Translations under genes and position numbers: made by a program
Shown: positions 48,690 to 59,581 of the stretch, piece after piece
Layout: each line of letters starts with the position of its first letter
Position numbering within the stretch: the stretch's first letter is position 1
The notes under the pieces: model-generated
Databases searched by the model: none
Seen by the model: the letters and a program-made list of their open reading frames with translations, nothing else
What the model was told of the DNA's origin: nothing
Assembly: GCF_000276665.1 (NCBI RefSeq)
Contig: NW_004955517.1
Span: 1,365,934-1,429,933, forward strand
Source: Chinchilla lanigera
Lineage: Eukaryota; Chordata; Mammalia; Rodentia; Chinchillidae
Length of the DNA: 64,000 nucleotides
Direction: 5' to 3'

Positions 48690-48830
48690 TTTAGCCACTG
48701 GGCAGACGACATGAGGAGTATGATCCTCGTCATCACCATCCCATTTTGCAGATGTAATAACTGAGGTTCTGGGAATCTGTGTCTTCTGTCCAAGTGGTGC
48801 ATACCTAGCAAGCGAGAGAAGTGAATCAGT
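48690..48830 (-). repeat. MIR SINE remnant, antisense
   Basis: CATCCCATTTTGCAGATGTAATAACTGAGGTTCTGGGAA is the reverse complement of the MIR TCAGTTTCCTCATCTGTAAAATGGG core. Confidence 0.65.
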
Positions 48831-49139
48831 GCGAAGTGTGTTGTCTTAAACCGTCATGAGGTTGACCACCTGCACTCTTCCCCCTGGGGTCCGGCTCCCA
48901 GCCTGTCCTCCCCAGCCCCTCCATTCTGATGGATTAATTCCACTGACCAAGTCGTCTCTTTCCTTAGGGATCTCCTTTTGTCCATATCTGCTCCGTCTTT
49001 TTGCTTCGTTTTTCTTCTGGATTTCTGTACTTCCATGAGAGGACGGCAGGGAGGGATGCTTAAAGCAGTGACCTTTCTGGTAAACTGCACTTGAGACTCA
49101 TGCACTCTTAGGAATCGGGATACTTGGAATAAACAGACC

Positions 49140-49285
49140 TACTGAAATCCCAGCTCAGCCTCTCATTAGCCAGGTGACTGGAGCAGGGGCCCTTCCTTTC
49201 TCTGAGCCTTGATTCTCCGTCTGTAGGATGGGCTCCAACGACATCTGCACCGAGTCGTTCTGAGACCATCAGAGGGAGGAGCCTC
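49140..49285 (+). repeat. MIR SINE remnant
   Basis: CCCAGCTCAGCCTCTCATTAGCCAGGTGACTGGAGCAGGGGCCCTTCCTTTCTCTGAGCCTTGATTCTCCGTCTGTAGGATGGGC follows the MIR sense core. Confidence 0.65.
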
Positions 49286-49299
49286 TTGTCAGTTATGGT

Positions 49300-49600
49300 T
49301 TGAGCGTGGCAGTGTCAGAAGCAGCAGAAGAGGGAGGAGGAGTTTCCTGTCTCCCTCCCTTGGCGGAGGCTCCCGGATCATTCCGACTCCTGTTTCAGAT
49401 CCCCCGCCCGAAGCTGCCCCTTCCTCCTCCTCCCTCCCCCTCCCTCCCCCTTCCCCCCCTCCCCCTCCCTCTTTATCTCCTGCCAAACTTGCCCCCCCCC
49501 CTCCGTGTGGTGCTCTGAGCAGCGGGAAGCGAGAGGGCATTCAGAAGGGAATTGAAGCTGACGGCTGGCACTTGAGCCAGCTTTCCAACGCGCGGGAGCC
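49300..49600 (+). promoter_or_regulatory. Candidate internal promoter with pyrimidine tract
   Basis: A GC-rich, CpG-containing segment holds a CCCGCCC (Sp1/KLF-type) site near 49400 and a long C/T tract (49417-49502). It is followed by GCGGGAAGCGAGAGGGC and CGCGCGGGAGCCGG. No TATA box is evident. This is the look of a TATA-less, pyrimidine-rich promoter just upstream of the candidate first exon ending at 49851. Transcription start is inferred, not seen. Confidence 0.3.
49417..49502. repeat. C/T-rich homopyrimidine tract
   Basis: About 85 bp are almost purely C and T, with many CCCTCC units and a final run of C. The minus strand is G-rich with repeated GGG blocks. Confidence 0.9.
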
Positions 49601-49696
49601 GGTCCCAGAACTCAAGCTCCGTTTAGAATTCCTTCCTAATCCCGAAGAACGGAAAACCCTTGCCACATAGGCACTGAGGAAGTTCCTCTTCTCCAG

Positions 49697-49851
49697 TCAC
49701 ACTGAGCATGCCAAGAAGTTCGCGTCTTGCATGTGCCGTGCAGATGGGTCTGTTTAAGTCCTTCCTCCGATTCCGCTCTCCATCACAGAGCAAGAAGCAC
49801 AGACCTAGGAGGTGGTCTGCCCAGGCCCTGCATTTAAGGAGTGTTTCAGAG
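49697..49851 (+). other. Candidate alternative first or cassette exon of ADAMTS9
   Basis: The first ATG after the putative promoter is at 49708 (A at -3; no ATG between about 49520 and 49707). The frame runs 48 codons (MPRSSRLACAVQMGLFKSFL ... LRSVSE) to a GAG|GTTAGT donor at 49851/49852 in phase 0, matching the phase-0 start of the TSR13 exon. A good acceptor (CTCTTCTCCAG) at 49695-49696 also allows a cassette exon. The N-terminus is basic and lacks a clear signal peptide. It could equally be noncoding or chance. Confidence 0.25.
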
Positions 49852-51330
49852 GTTAGTCCTTCTCGTGCGAAGGAAAGCTTCGTAGCAACCAGGAGGCAGG
49901 TTCACGGTGAGCGCCTCTGCCGGCCCCAGGATGGGGTGGCTGAAAGAGGACAGGGTTCGGGGGTGGCTGACCCCGAACGGGGAGAGTGAGCTCCAGGCAG
50001 GAGCAGGGAGTCGGGCCGGCCAGCCGCTGAGGGCTCAGAATGCCCTGACTACAGCAAGGCTTACAGAGAGTGTCGCCTCTCTAACCCTGTGTCATTAATG
50101 GAGGATGGCCTGCCATCCGGATCGGGACGGGGTGACGCAGTCCCATCCGCCTGGAGCAGCCCTGGTGTAATTATGAATTGTCCTTACTTTCTGGATCCCA
50201 AGTGTCCGATGAAACAGTACCTGGTGGCCCTCTTCTGACCCCAGGCCCCCCGAGTCCCGGCCCGGCCCTGCTCGTCTCTCCCCACCCTCTGCGCACCTGA
50301 CACCGCTCAGTGGCCTCAAGCCCAGACCGCAGCGCGTGCTGCAGCTGCCGAGCCTGCAGAGCGGGGCGTGCGGGCACCTCCTGCTCAGGAAGCCCCTCTC
50401 CTCGTCTGCAGGGCTCGGCAACCTTGCGGGTGTGCCTTGTGGGAGTGCACTGTCCTTCTAGCTCTCCTTCATGGAGTACACCTGCCCTGAAAAGCACAAG
50501 TTCTGCGCACTCCCCAAGGCCTGATGGTCAGGGATGTCTCTCACAGCTGTACAGGTTGTGCACTGCACAGCTCCGGGCAGTGCCATTCCTATAGACTTCC
50601 ATGTGAGGGGACCTCCCCACCTTCTCCTGTTCGGTGGCCCTGGTACTGACAGGAAGAATTTACAGAGCTGTGGGCCAGGCACCAGGTGATTTTTACGCGA
50701 AGTCCCTCACTTAACCCCTTCCGTAGCCCAGGATGCACTTGACGTGGGCACACTGGGGGCTGAGGTGACACATGTCGTAACAAGGCCAGAGCTGGGGCCC
50801 AGCACCCTGGCCTCTGGAACCCACTCAGTGCTCACAGACATGGCCCCGTCGCCCTGTGCCTCAGGAGGATCGGTCATTTCTTCTCCACGACCTCTCAGGC
50901 CCCGCAGTGGAGAACTGCTGTTGAGTGCGTTCCCTCTGCTGGGCCACAAGCTCTGCCCAACGTCTGCAAGTACCATGTTGGCCCACCTGGGGCACGGGCA
51001 GAACGTGCGCTCCACCACCGGAAGGCCCGATGCCCTCCGTGCCTCTACCTGGCGCCCTCGGGAAAGAGCCTTGATGCCAGCAGGGCGGAGCCTGCATGAG
51101 TGGGGCGGGGCAACCGCAGGAGCAGAGGCCTCTGTCCAGGGTCACGTCTCGTCTTGTTTACGTCCTGGACGCGACACGTTGTGAACGAAAGACCACTTGA
51201 CGTGCAGCCCTGGGAGGCTGGCTTTGTCCTGGCGCTCTGCTGATGCCTGTGTGTGGCCCTGGGGTTTGGAGTCGGCCTTTGCACTGAGCTCCAGTCCCAG
51301 CCCTTGTTTGCTTGCTTGCTATTTGTTTTA

Positions 51331-51415
51331 AATCACTAAGTTGCCCTGGCTGAACTAAAAGTGCAGGCCTCCTGCCTCAGTCTCCCAGAATGCTGGGCTT
51401 ACAGGCCTGCCCAGC
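51331..51415 (-). repeat. B1 SINE fragment, antisense
   Basis: ATCACTAAGTTGCCCTGGCTGAAC ... GCAGGCCTCCTGCCTCAGTCTCCCAGAATGCTGGGCTTACAGG is a reversed B1. Confidence 0.8.
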
Positions 51416-51988
51416 TCGCCCAGCTCGGGAGCTGGCTGTGAATTGCAGGACTCCAGCCCTTGCGTCTGCAGAGGGTGATTACACGGCCGGCGCTGAGTCC
51501 CAGTGAGGATGAGTGGGATTGGGCCGGGGGTCCAGCACGGTGCCTCGCCGGCCTCGGGCCTGCCCACACCCCATGCCGCTTCTCTTTAGCACCGCAGCCC
51601 CCGGGGAGGGTTCTGCGGAGCCAGTGCCTCGCCAGCTTGGCCTTTGCACTGCTGCCGACTTCAGGCCGGTGCTGTGTCCACTCGGGGCTGTCTTACTGAT
51701 TTGAGAATTGCAGTGCTATGAGGCGGTGCCAGAGAACAATACGAAAAGCTTTCAGTTCTTTCGAGAACCGTTTTCGTCTAGGATTTACTTCTTAAGGTTA
51801 TCATCTGCTGTGTAAATTCCCGTGCAGCCGCAGTCACCCCTCGGTCAGATTCGGGGTGTGAACACAGGGTTGTGCCCTTCAGCACTGCGCACCGCTCTCC
51901 CGAGTCTTGCAAGTGTTTTCTGTTGGTTTCTGTGTCTTTAACGAGAGAACTCGGTTCCCTCCCAGCACCCCTGCACCTCGAGGCCGCC

Positions 51989-52040
51989 CTCTGGCCTCAC
52001 CCTCTGTCCTCACCCTCTGTCCTCACCCTCTGTCCTCACC
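51989..52040. repeat. 13-bp tandem repeat, four copies
   Basis: CTCTGTCCTCACC is repeated at 52002, 52015 and 52028, preceded by a copy with one change (CTCTGGCCTCACC) at 51989. Confidence 0.95.
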
Positions 52041-55000
52041 GTGGCCCCCTGGCTTCGTCCTTTGGGGCCCCAGTGAGGGGTCACTTCCCGTCAGAAGCCT
52101 TTGCTGACGGGGCTTCCCCGCTAGCAGCCCCGTCTGCACCCTGTGATCGCTGCGCCCTCCTGATGGGCACCCGGGTCAGCACTGCCTCCTTCCCGTGTCG
52201 CTGTTAGCGGCTGGTCCAGGGAGGGCGTCTGGGCACCAGGATTTGCTCCAGCGTGGGGCACACGTCTGCCTTTGAACAAGTAGTGTGCGAATGATTGAAG
52301 GGACAGAAGGTGACGGAGCGGAAGGAGGGACGGGAGGGTTCCCGGGGAGGACACAGACCCCGCCCGCTGCTCCGCCTCTTAGGGTGTGACATCCGAAGTG
52401 TCTCCCGGACCCGGGCGCGCTGTCGGTGCCGCAGCGGCTGCCGTGTTTTCCTGTCACGGGGCCACGGACACGCTGCCCTGGCTCGGCCTGTCCACGCACG
52501 CCACTCGCCCTGGGGCTGTGTGGCCGGGCGCAGGGACTCGGGCCTCTCTCGTACGTGTGTGTAGCTGGGGGATTTTTATCGGAATCAGCTGTGGAATGAG
52601 TCCCAAGTTGTCTCCGTAGCACAGAAAAATTAGAAGTGAACAGCAGGTCCTTGGCTGGTTGCCTGAAAAGATTTTCATGAAGTTTACCGTGGGGGAATGA
52701 CCAGAGTTAGACGTGCACACAGGGCAAGATATTCACCCTTTATTATTCATTTCCTCATTAACTTCTCCAAAAATTTATGTTGATCACTCTTCCAAAGTGC
52801 CAGGTGCTAGGTATTAGGAATGCTCTTGAAACTCCAAACCTCAGATCACATGATCTGCGGGACCCCAAATGTGGGCACTTCTTGCCTCCAGCCCCTCCCC
52901 CACCAAAACTCATCTCCCAGCTCCTCCCGCTGCTGCCTGAGCCGCCCTTCAGCACCCCGGGGACCCCCCACCCTCCTTCCTCCAGGAGGAAGACGCCTCT
53001 TCTTCCCCGGTGATTCCTTACTGTGTCACTCTCAGGGAACCCACGGCTGCCTGCACCGCTGTGCACCACCGTCCTGGGTGTCAAACCCCGGGGTCCCCAG
53101 TGAGCAGCCGAATGACCCTTGGGACCCTGAGCTGAGAGAGGCTGCCCCCCCCACCCCGTCACCACAGGGAGTGAAGTTGGCTGCTGCCCAGGCCCCAGCA
53201 CAGAACTGGGCCCAGCCTAAATATTGGCTGAAATGAAACGTCTCTGCCTCCTTTATCCATGAGAAGTGTGGTATTTGGGAGCAGGAATGCCCAAACTCCA
53301 CATACCTGACTTTAAAATGAACTTTCTGAATAGACTCCAGTAGTAATTTAAGTCCTGGGGGTTTTTGCTTAAAATTTAAAGCAAAAGCTAAAAACAAAAG
53401 AATGAGTTGTCCTTGCTGGTGTCCCTTATGACATAAAACGAACACAGCACATGGGACCCTGCGTTGTCCAGTTCCCGGTTGGGTTCTGGGACTTGTCCAT
53501 CAACAGACTGTCCAGCAGGGGCAAGCTGAACTAAAAATGACAAACTCATCCTTGGAGAAAATCAGCAACCTTAACAGACAGAGCCTGTATCAAGTGATTT
53601 TCTTTCCCTCATAGTTAGGAAACTGCACCAAAAGATATACTTGAAAGCGTAAAGCAACTTGATTACAATCTTTAAGGGAAGATGATTTCTACCTATTATA
53701 TTAAATGACCCTTTTTAGACCACCACCCTGTGGCCAGCCTACCATGGTGAATAAAATCGTACCTTCAGAGTTTCTTTTAGATCCTCTTTATCCTCAAATT
53801 TGGGAAATCATTCCTCCTCACCCCCATTAATTTCAGCATGTTTGAAGGACGCAGGGCATGCTGCGTACGTCAGGCCAGCACCGGGGTTATTTACATCTTG
53901 AGTCACAGTGTGTACAAAAATTCATGGAGGCCGTGTGTGACTTACATATTTGGTGAGGTTTTTCTCTAAGAGGCATAATGTCATCTGAGGAAACCGTTTG
54001 GAAATTAAAATGAGACTACTGCAATCTTGACCATTTTCCAGAACACTCTGGATCATATTCCGGGACTGGGGAAAGAGTCATAAATCACAAGGGGCAGGGA
54101 GGGTGAGTTCCTGGGTCTGTTCTCTGGTTGTTCAGCCCACACGGCCTGCTTAGGATGTCAGATTCCGGGAGAAAGCACCGGCCATGTGATTTTCAGAGCT
54201 GCTGTTAGCTACTCTCAAAGCATGGGGTAAGATACTTGCAAACCTAGTTTAACTTATAATTTTCCAGAAAGCTACATTTGAGCTAAGTTTTCCCAGGTTC
54301 CTTCCTACTGCTGGCAAAATAATTCTTCTGGTAGTTAACCATTCTCCAAGGCTGAGGGAGAAAACACCCAGCGAGCAGAAATCCTTCGGGAGTCGTGGCG
54401 TTTCTGCCCTGGGTGGTTACTCATTGACCCAGAGCGCAGCCAGTGGTGAGTGACCAGGAGCAGGGACCTGGGGAACCCAGTCCGGGTCTCACTACTTGGT
54501 TATCTTTGGAGTCTGAGGAATTACTTTCTCTCTGGGCAGTGAGGTAGCATGAAGTATCTCTCCTGCAGATATCTGCACATCACAGAGTAACTTTTTATTT
54601 GGTTGCTAACGTTCAGCAGCTAACTCATTTTTTCATTGGAAAAACAGAAACAGTACTTTCTCACAGTGCTTTCGAGCTTACTGCAGGAAAACCCAAAGCC
54701 CCTGAGCCCGGGTGAGCGGAGCTCTGCGGTCCACCAGCCTCCTGACCTCCGCACAGAGCAGGAAGGTCGCACTGCTAAGTGGGGTTTGCTGTTGGTGAGA
54801 GGAAATAGTACAAGGACTCTGAGGCAGCAGAGCGGTCATCCTGGAGTGCAGCAGCTGCCCGCTTGCCCTCTGTCCTCTCGCGGCTCACGGGAATAAACAC
54901 GCGTGACCAGGGGCACTTTACCGAGGCTCTCAAAGTCCCGGTCTCTGCAGGTGAGAAATGCAGCTCGCGGTGGTTCCGAAGTCTCCTCGCCATCCCTGGG

Positions 55001-55334
55001 GCGCACATGTGAGCCTCTGTCTGAGAACACAGGACTCGCTGCTCACCTTCACTCTGCCCCTTGGGACCCACCCACGTCGTGGCCCTGGGAGTGAAGGCGG
55101 TGAGCAGCTGCTGGGAGACTGCAGACCGGAGGACAGGCTGGTGGCCCCAGAAACCCTCTCCCTTCCTGTTGGAGAGGGGCTGCTCTATGAGAGGAAAACT
55201 TGTCCTTCGTCCTCCTGGGGGTGACTAGAGCCTGCAGAGCCCAGTCGAGCTCTGTGCTGTGAGGGTGATGGATGTCTGCACATGGGCTGGTGCTCCTGGC
55301 ACTAGAGGTACGCCACTCTGGTAACCACGGGTTA

Positions 55335-55384
<50 letters not shown>
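55335..55384. repeat. (TG)n microsatellite
   Basis: About 22 TG units with one early interruption (TGTGCG) run directly into the antisense ID-B1 SINE. Confidence 0.95.
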
Positions 55385-55385
<1 letters not shown>

Positions 55386-55552
55386 TACTGGGGACTCAAC
55401 CTGGGGCTTCACATTGAGCTACATCCCCAGCCCTTTTTCATTTATTTGGAGATAAGATCTCACTAAGTTGCCCAAACTGGGCTCAAACTTGCAGTCCTCC
55501 TGCTTCAGCTTCCCAAGGTGCTGGGGTTACAGGCATGTGCCACCATGCCCAG
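55383..55552 (-). repeat. ID-B1 dimeric SINE, antisense
   Basis: GGTACTGGGGACTCAACCTGGGGCTTCACATTGAGCTACATCCCCAGCCC (antisense ID) is followed by TTTTTCATTTATTTGGAGATAAGATCTCACTAAGTTGCCC...GTGCTGGGGTTACAGGCATGTGCCACCATGCCC (antisense B1). The element lies 312 bp upstream of the TSR13 exon. Confidence 0.9.
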
Positions 55553-55864
55553 CTAGACCCTATGTTTTGTTTTAATTTAATGTAATTAATTTAATTTAGT
55601 TAATATAACTTAATACTCTGGGCGAATGTGGCATCCACAGGCCTGAAGGTCCTTCCGTATTTAAGACTCACCCGCCCGTGCTTTCTGCGCTTCATCCAGC
55701 CAGCCACATCCGGAAGACTCCCCGCGGCGGTGGCTGGGTGAAGCGAGGCCCTCTCTGCCAGCCCCTGCCTGGTGCCGCCGTCCCGGAGGCCCGTGGACAG
55801 GCGGTCGCACGCTGGCGGCCCCCCGCGAACGGGCCGGCTCCCATCTCCGGCTTTTCCTCTGCAG

Positions 55865-56035
55865 TGCTCCAAGACCTGCGGCGAGGGCTCCCGGCTGCGC
55901 CTCGTGCTGTGCGTGGACGAGGATCAGGCCGAGGTGCACAGCAGTCTCTGCAGCGCCAGCCCGCGGCCCCCGGACCGCGAGAGCTGCAGCGCGCAGCCTT
56001 GCGAGTACGTCTGGATCACGGGAGAGTGGTCGGAG
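55865..56035 (+). CDS. ADAMTS9: ADAMTS9 exon (window exon 12): TSR13 core
   Basis: The 171-bp, 57-codon phase 0/0 exon lies between TTCCTCTGCAG and GAG|GTAGGT. It starts [20 protein letters not shown]; cysteines are CSKTC, VLC, SLC, ESC, QPC, with an O-fucosylation motif. It ends [11 protein letters not shown], the Trp segment of TSR14, identical to human. The middle ([20 protein letters not shown]) is clearly diverged from human (which I recall as containing NEVHGARCDVSKRPVDRES), while the six cysteines and PDRESC-type anchor are kept. Very GC-rich at third positions. Confidence 0.96.
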
Positions 56036-56824
56036 GTAGGTCCCGGGCGCGCGTCTGTTCCTCTTCAGGTGAGCCGCCGGAAGGCAGCAGCTGGGGCGGG
56101 GCCCAGACCTCCTGCCCGTCCTGCCTGGTCCGGCCTGCACGATAAGGGTGGGCTTACCACGGGAGCTGGGCATTCATGGGCGCCGCTGGGTGCCGGGCAG
56201 GGGAAGTCAAGAAAGCGTCTGGGTGTCGGAGCGGACAGGGAGGAGCGGGGGCGGGGACCAACAGCACTTGCTGCCCAGGGGGCGTAGGCTCTTCCTGCCC
56301 CGCAGCGGCCAGGCAGAAGTGCGGGTCCCAGCCCGGTCCCTCAGGAGAGAACCAGGACTTTCCTAGCTTGAAAACGTGGCCCTGATTTTCTGTTTAAAAC
56401 ACTGCAGGCAAAACCAAACACTACTGGTGAGCCAGATGCCGTTGCCCACTTAACCGCCTTTGCCCCACCCAAAGAACCTCAGGTGTCTCTTTTTCTCACA
56501 TCTTCCCTGTGCCCGCCTGGGTACCTTTCATTATTAATTGAACAAAGGCAATGATAGCATGATTGTCTTATTTTCAAACTACCAAATTTTCAACAACTAA
56601 AAGATGCGTCATACCAAAAACAGTCGTCCTTTACCCAAACGCAGAGATTCAGAAGGGAAGTGGCTGGGTTCGCGGGAAAGGTGCTGATGAGTTCAGGAAG
56701 GTGCTGGTTACCATGGGGTCTTGCCAAAGCTGTACAGTGCAGAGCTGCCCCTTTAATGGGAGTATTCGTTCTAGCTGGTGTGTCTGCGGGTGTCAGATGT
56801 GTCTGTCTTAAAACTGCCCTAAAG

Positions 56825-57010
56825 TCTGTTTTAGCCGCGGCTCTCCATCCTGTAGTCTGTGCCAGTAATTTTATTCTCCAGGGGATGTTTAGCAACCTCC
56901 AGGGATGGGAGTTATCACCCGAGGGCTGAGGTATGGGAGGAGCGCCTTGTGGGTGGAGCCAGGGACGCTGCTAAGCCTCCTGCAGTACGCAGGGCTGGCC
57001 CTGTGGACAG
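56825..57010 (-). repeat. MER5-like hAT-Charlie DNA transposon remnant, antisense
   Basis: CCAGGGGATGTTTAGCAACCTCCAGGGATGGGAG ... GTGGGTGGAGCCAGGGACGCTGCTAAGCCTCCTGCAGTACGCAGGGCTGGCCC follows reversed MER5A. Confidence 0.75.
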
Positions 57011-57678
57011 ACGAATGCCTGCCTGATGTGCAGGGGGCTGAGACCGGGAGCCTCCCGCCCCACAGTGCACCTCGGGTAGCACCGTGGGCGTTTAAAGGGT
57101 GAAGGGGGCCCTGATCAGACCACTGGGAAAGAGGCCTGCAGCTGGGGCCACATGGGTGCTGGGGAGCAGTGGGAACAGCTCCTGACATGGGGTCCCCACC
57201 AGATCCCGGGGCAGCGTGGGCCTGGGAGGGGATGCCTGGGCCTGGCTCCTCTTTGCCCCCCTCAGCCCATCCTGCTTCTCATCAGGCATGGTCCCTAACT
57301 GTGGCTCCCAGGGCTGCTGCTTGAGGCACCCCTGGCTCTAGCCAGGAAGAGCTCTCCATCTGCACTCCCGCCTTCCCTCTGCAGGTCCCCTCAGCCCTTA
57401 CCTCCTGGGGACATTCCCTTCTCAGCCGTGGCTGGATTCCTACATGGCTGGAGTTGCTACACCACCCACTGAGCCAAGACTGATGCCCCCCATCCCAGGC
57501 TCTCATGTGCGGCTCATTATGTGGAAGGAGTTTTGGTCTTTCACGACTTGGGCCATGCTGCTCCTCCAGCTTTGATGTAAAGTCAGTCTGACATAGGAGA
57601 CAGAAGGTGTCTGTGAGGAACACTCCCATACTTCACAGATTTTCAGGTGCATTGTAGACTGGAAAATCTGCAAACTTA

Positions 57679-57868
57679 ACCAGGTGTGGTGGTGCACGAG
57701 GGTAATCTCAGCGCTGTGAGAGGCTGAGACAGCAGTGTGGCAGGTTTGAGCCCAGCCTGGGCAACTTAGTAACTTAAAGAGACGCCTTCTCCTAAATGAA
57801 AGGGGGCCAGGGTGCTGGGGATACTGCTCCATGCCGACGCCCTGGATTTACTCCTCAGGACTGAAAAA
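57679..57868 (+). repeat. B1-ID dimeric SINE
   Basis: A B1 unit (CCAGGTGTGGTGGTGCACGAGGGTAATCTCAGCGCTGTGAG...GCCCAGCCTGGGCAACTTAGTAAC) is followed by an ID-like unit (CAGGGTGCTGGGGATACTGCTCCATG...GATTTACTCCTCAGGACTGAAAAACA). The order matches B1-dID-type composite SINEs. Confidence 0.8.
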
Positions 57869-58373
57869 CAGCCTGCAAATACATAGGCAGACTAGAGGGT
57901 TGCAGGCAGGACTAGGGCCTGGCACAAGCAGAGATTGCAGGGGAGCGAGCCTGCGAGGTGCAGGGGGTGGGCGCAGGGGGTGGGCACAGGGTCCAGACAG
58001 GCTGCAGTGCAGGTGGCACAGCCCAGCATGCCTCCTTCCCGGGCCTGCGCTGCTGTGGAGAGCTCTGGGTGGCCTGCGTCTGCAGAGGCCTGGGCCAGAC
58101 GGAGAGGCCTGTGTCACTGGGGACGCGTGTGTGCCACGGAGGCCGAAAGGGCACGGTGGAGCTTGGCCCTCACCTGCCAGCTCTTTCACTTTGCTCTGCT
58201 TCTACTTTAAGATGAAGAGTACACAAAGCTCACGCACAATCAGGCACGTAAGACCCAGACTCTGTTATCTGCGCTCGCCTCCCAGGGAGGAGCTGCTCAC
58301 ACTCTTGGTCTGAGTGGGAAACGGCGGGAGGAGGTCGCAGGTAGTGACTGCACGTTCCCACAGTGGCCAGCTG

Positions 58374-58411
58374 GGACAGTCTGTTCTTTCCAGGACAGTC
58401 TGTCCTTTCCA
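58374..58411. repeat. 19-bp tandem duplication
   Basis: GGACAGTCTGTTCTTTCCA at 58374-58392 is followed directly by a copy with one change (GGACAGTCTGTCCTTTCCA) at 58393-58411. Confidence 0.95.
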
Positions 58412-59511
58412 GCTGCTTTGCAGAGATGGGGAGGCCCCTGAGTCAAGCGGACCATATTTGGGGCTCAGTTGCATCAGCAGATGCCCTCCCCCACAGTGTC
58501 CCCCACATAAATGGCCAGAGGATTGCTTTTGCTCCCGTGGATCAGGGTCAAGGTCTTGGCACCTGGCGTCTCAAACATACCACTCGCTGAAGTCAGTTCT
58601 GTCTGACGTCAGCACGTACGCGTGCTGGGCCAGGCCCCACGGGACACCACGGCAGGGGTAGGCAGCTTGTTGGCATCTGTCCACGCAGGGGCACTGAGCC
58701 GGCCTGCACTTCCTTGGCCTGGCGTCAGCCGGGCCTTCTGGCATTTGAACAGCAGCGGCCAAAGAAGGAAGAAATGTCCGCGCTGCATTTCCAGGGCTTG
58801 AGCCAGCTGGAGAGGAAGCCTGGAGCTGCTCTGCACGCCTCGGGCTCAGCGTGTTCCCTCCTGCCTCTAGGACTTCGTCAAGGCAAAGCTTCTCCTTGGC
58901 AGTGTCACAGGAGAGGAAAACCACGGAGCTTAAAACAGTGGGCCAGGAGAGGTCAGGGACAGGTGGACATGGGCTTCTAACCCCCTTGAGGACTGAGGAA
59001 AGCTGTGGTCCCTTGTCCCAGGACACGCGTAACACACAGGGTGCTGCTTCTGGGAGCTCGCCTGGCCCTCCCTGAAGACCTTGGGGTCTGGAGGATGCAC
59101 ACGTGCACCCCAATTTTACTCAGGGATGAGTTAATGACTTACCATAACTACATGAATTATGTAGTTTCATAACTCAGTTTTATTTTTAAATAGAAACAGA
59201 AAATACTTTGATAGGGAAGTGGGACATATGGTAAAAGTTTTATCAATAACTCATTCAATGTCCCATCACAGAATAGAGCAGTGAGATACATGTTTCTTCT
59301 CTTCCTGTGTTGGTTAAATATTTTTAAGTGATGTATAGTCACGGTAAAACCGTGTGTTTTAGGCAGAGAGCAAGATAGGAAAGCAGAAAAGTGACAGGTT
59401 GGTCAAGATACTAGGCCAGCCCAAAACACAGCCCTGCAGACCACTACGGGGGACAGAGGACGCGGAGGAAGCCCACATAGCCTCAGCCCTCTGACTCTGG
59501 ACAGAGGGCCG

Positions 59512-59560
59512 CATACATACATATACATACATATATATACATACATATACATACATGTAT
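59512..59560. repeat. (CATA)n-type microsatellite
   Basis: Irregular CATACATA/TATACATA units lie immediately upstream of the L1 fragment. Confidence 0.9.
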
Positions 59561-59581
59561 AGGAGAAAAGACAGCCCCCTT

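Larger units (their letters stand above)
47814..55864 (+). other. Intron between TSR12 and TSR13 exons
   Basis: This 8.1-kb intron is GC-rich for long stretches (47800-48170, 49300-53230). It contains MIR remnants, a C/T tract, a candidate internal first exon (49697-49851), a B1 fragment, a 13-bp tandem repeat, a TG microsatellite and an ID-B1 dimer. Many open frames of 60-150 codons occur in the GC-rich parts on both strands; none resembles a known protein except a short TSR-like motif on the minus strand near 50290-50360. The stretch 53240-54640 shows nothing notable. Confidence 0.8.

Noticed and set aside
50744..51184. 146-codon open frame near the candidate internal promoter
   Set aside because: GC-rich and overlapped by minus-strand frames of similar length. 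No known domain and no splice-site support.
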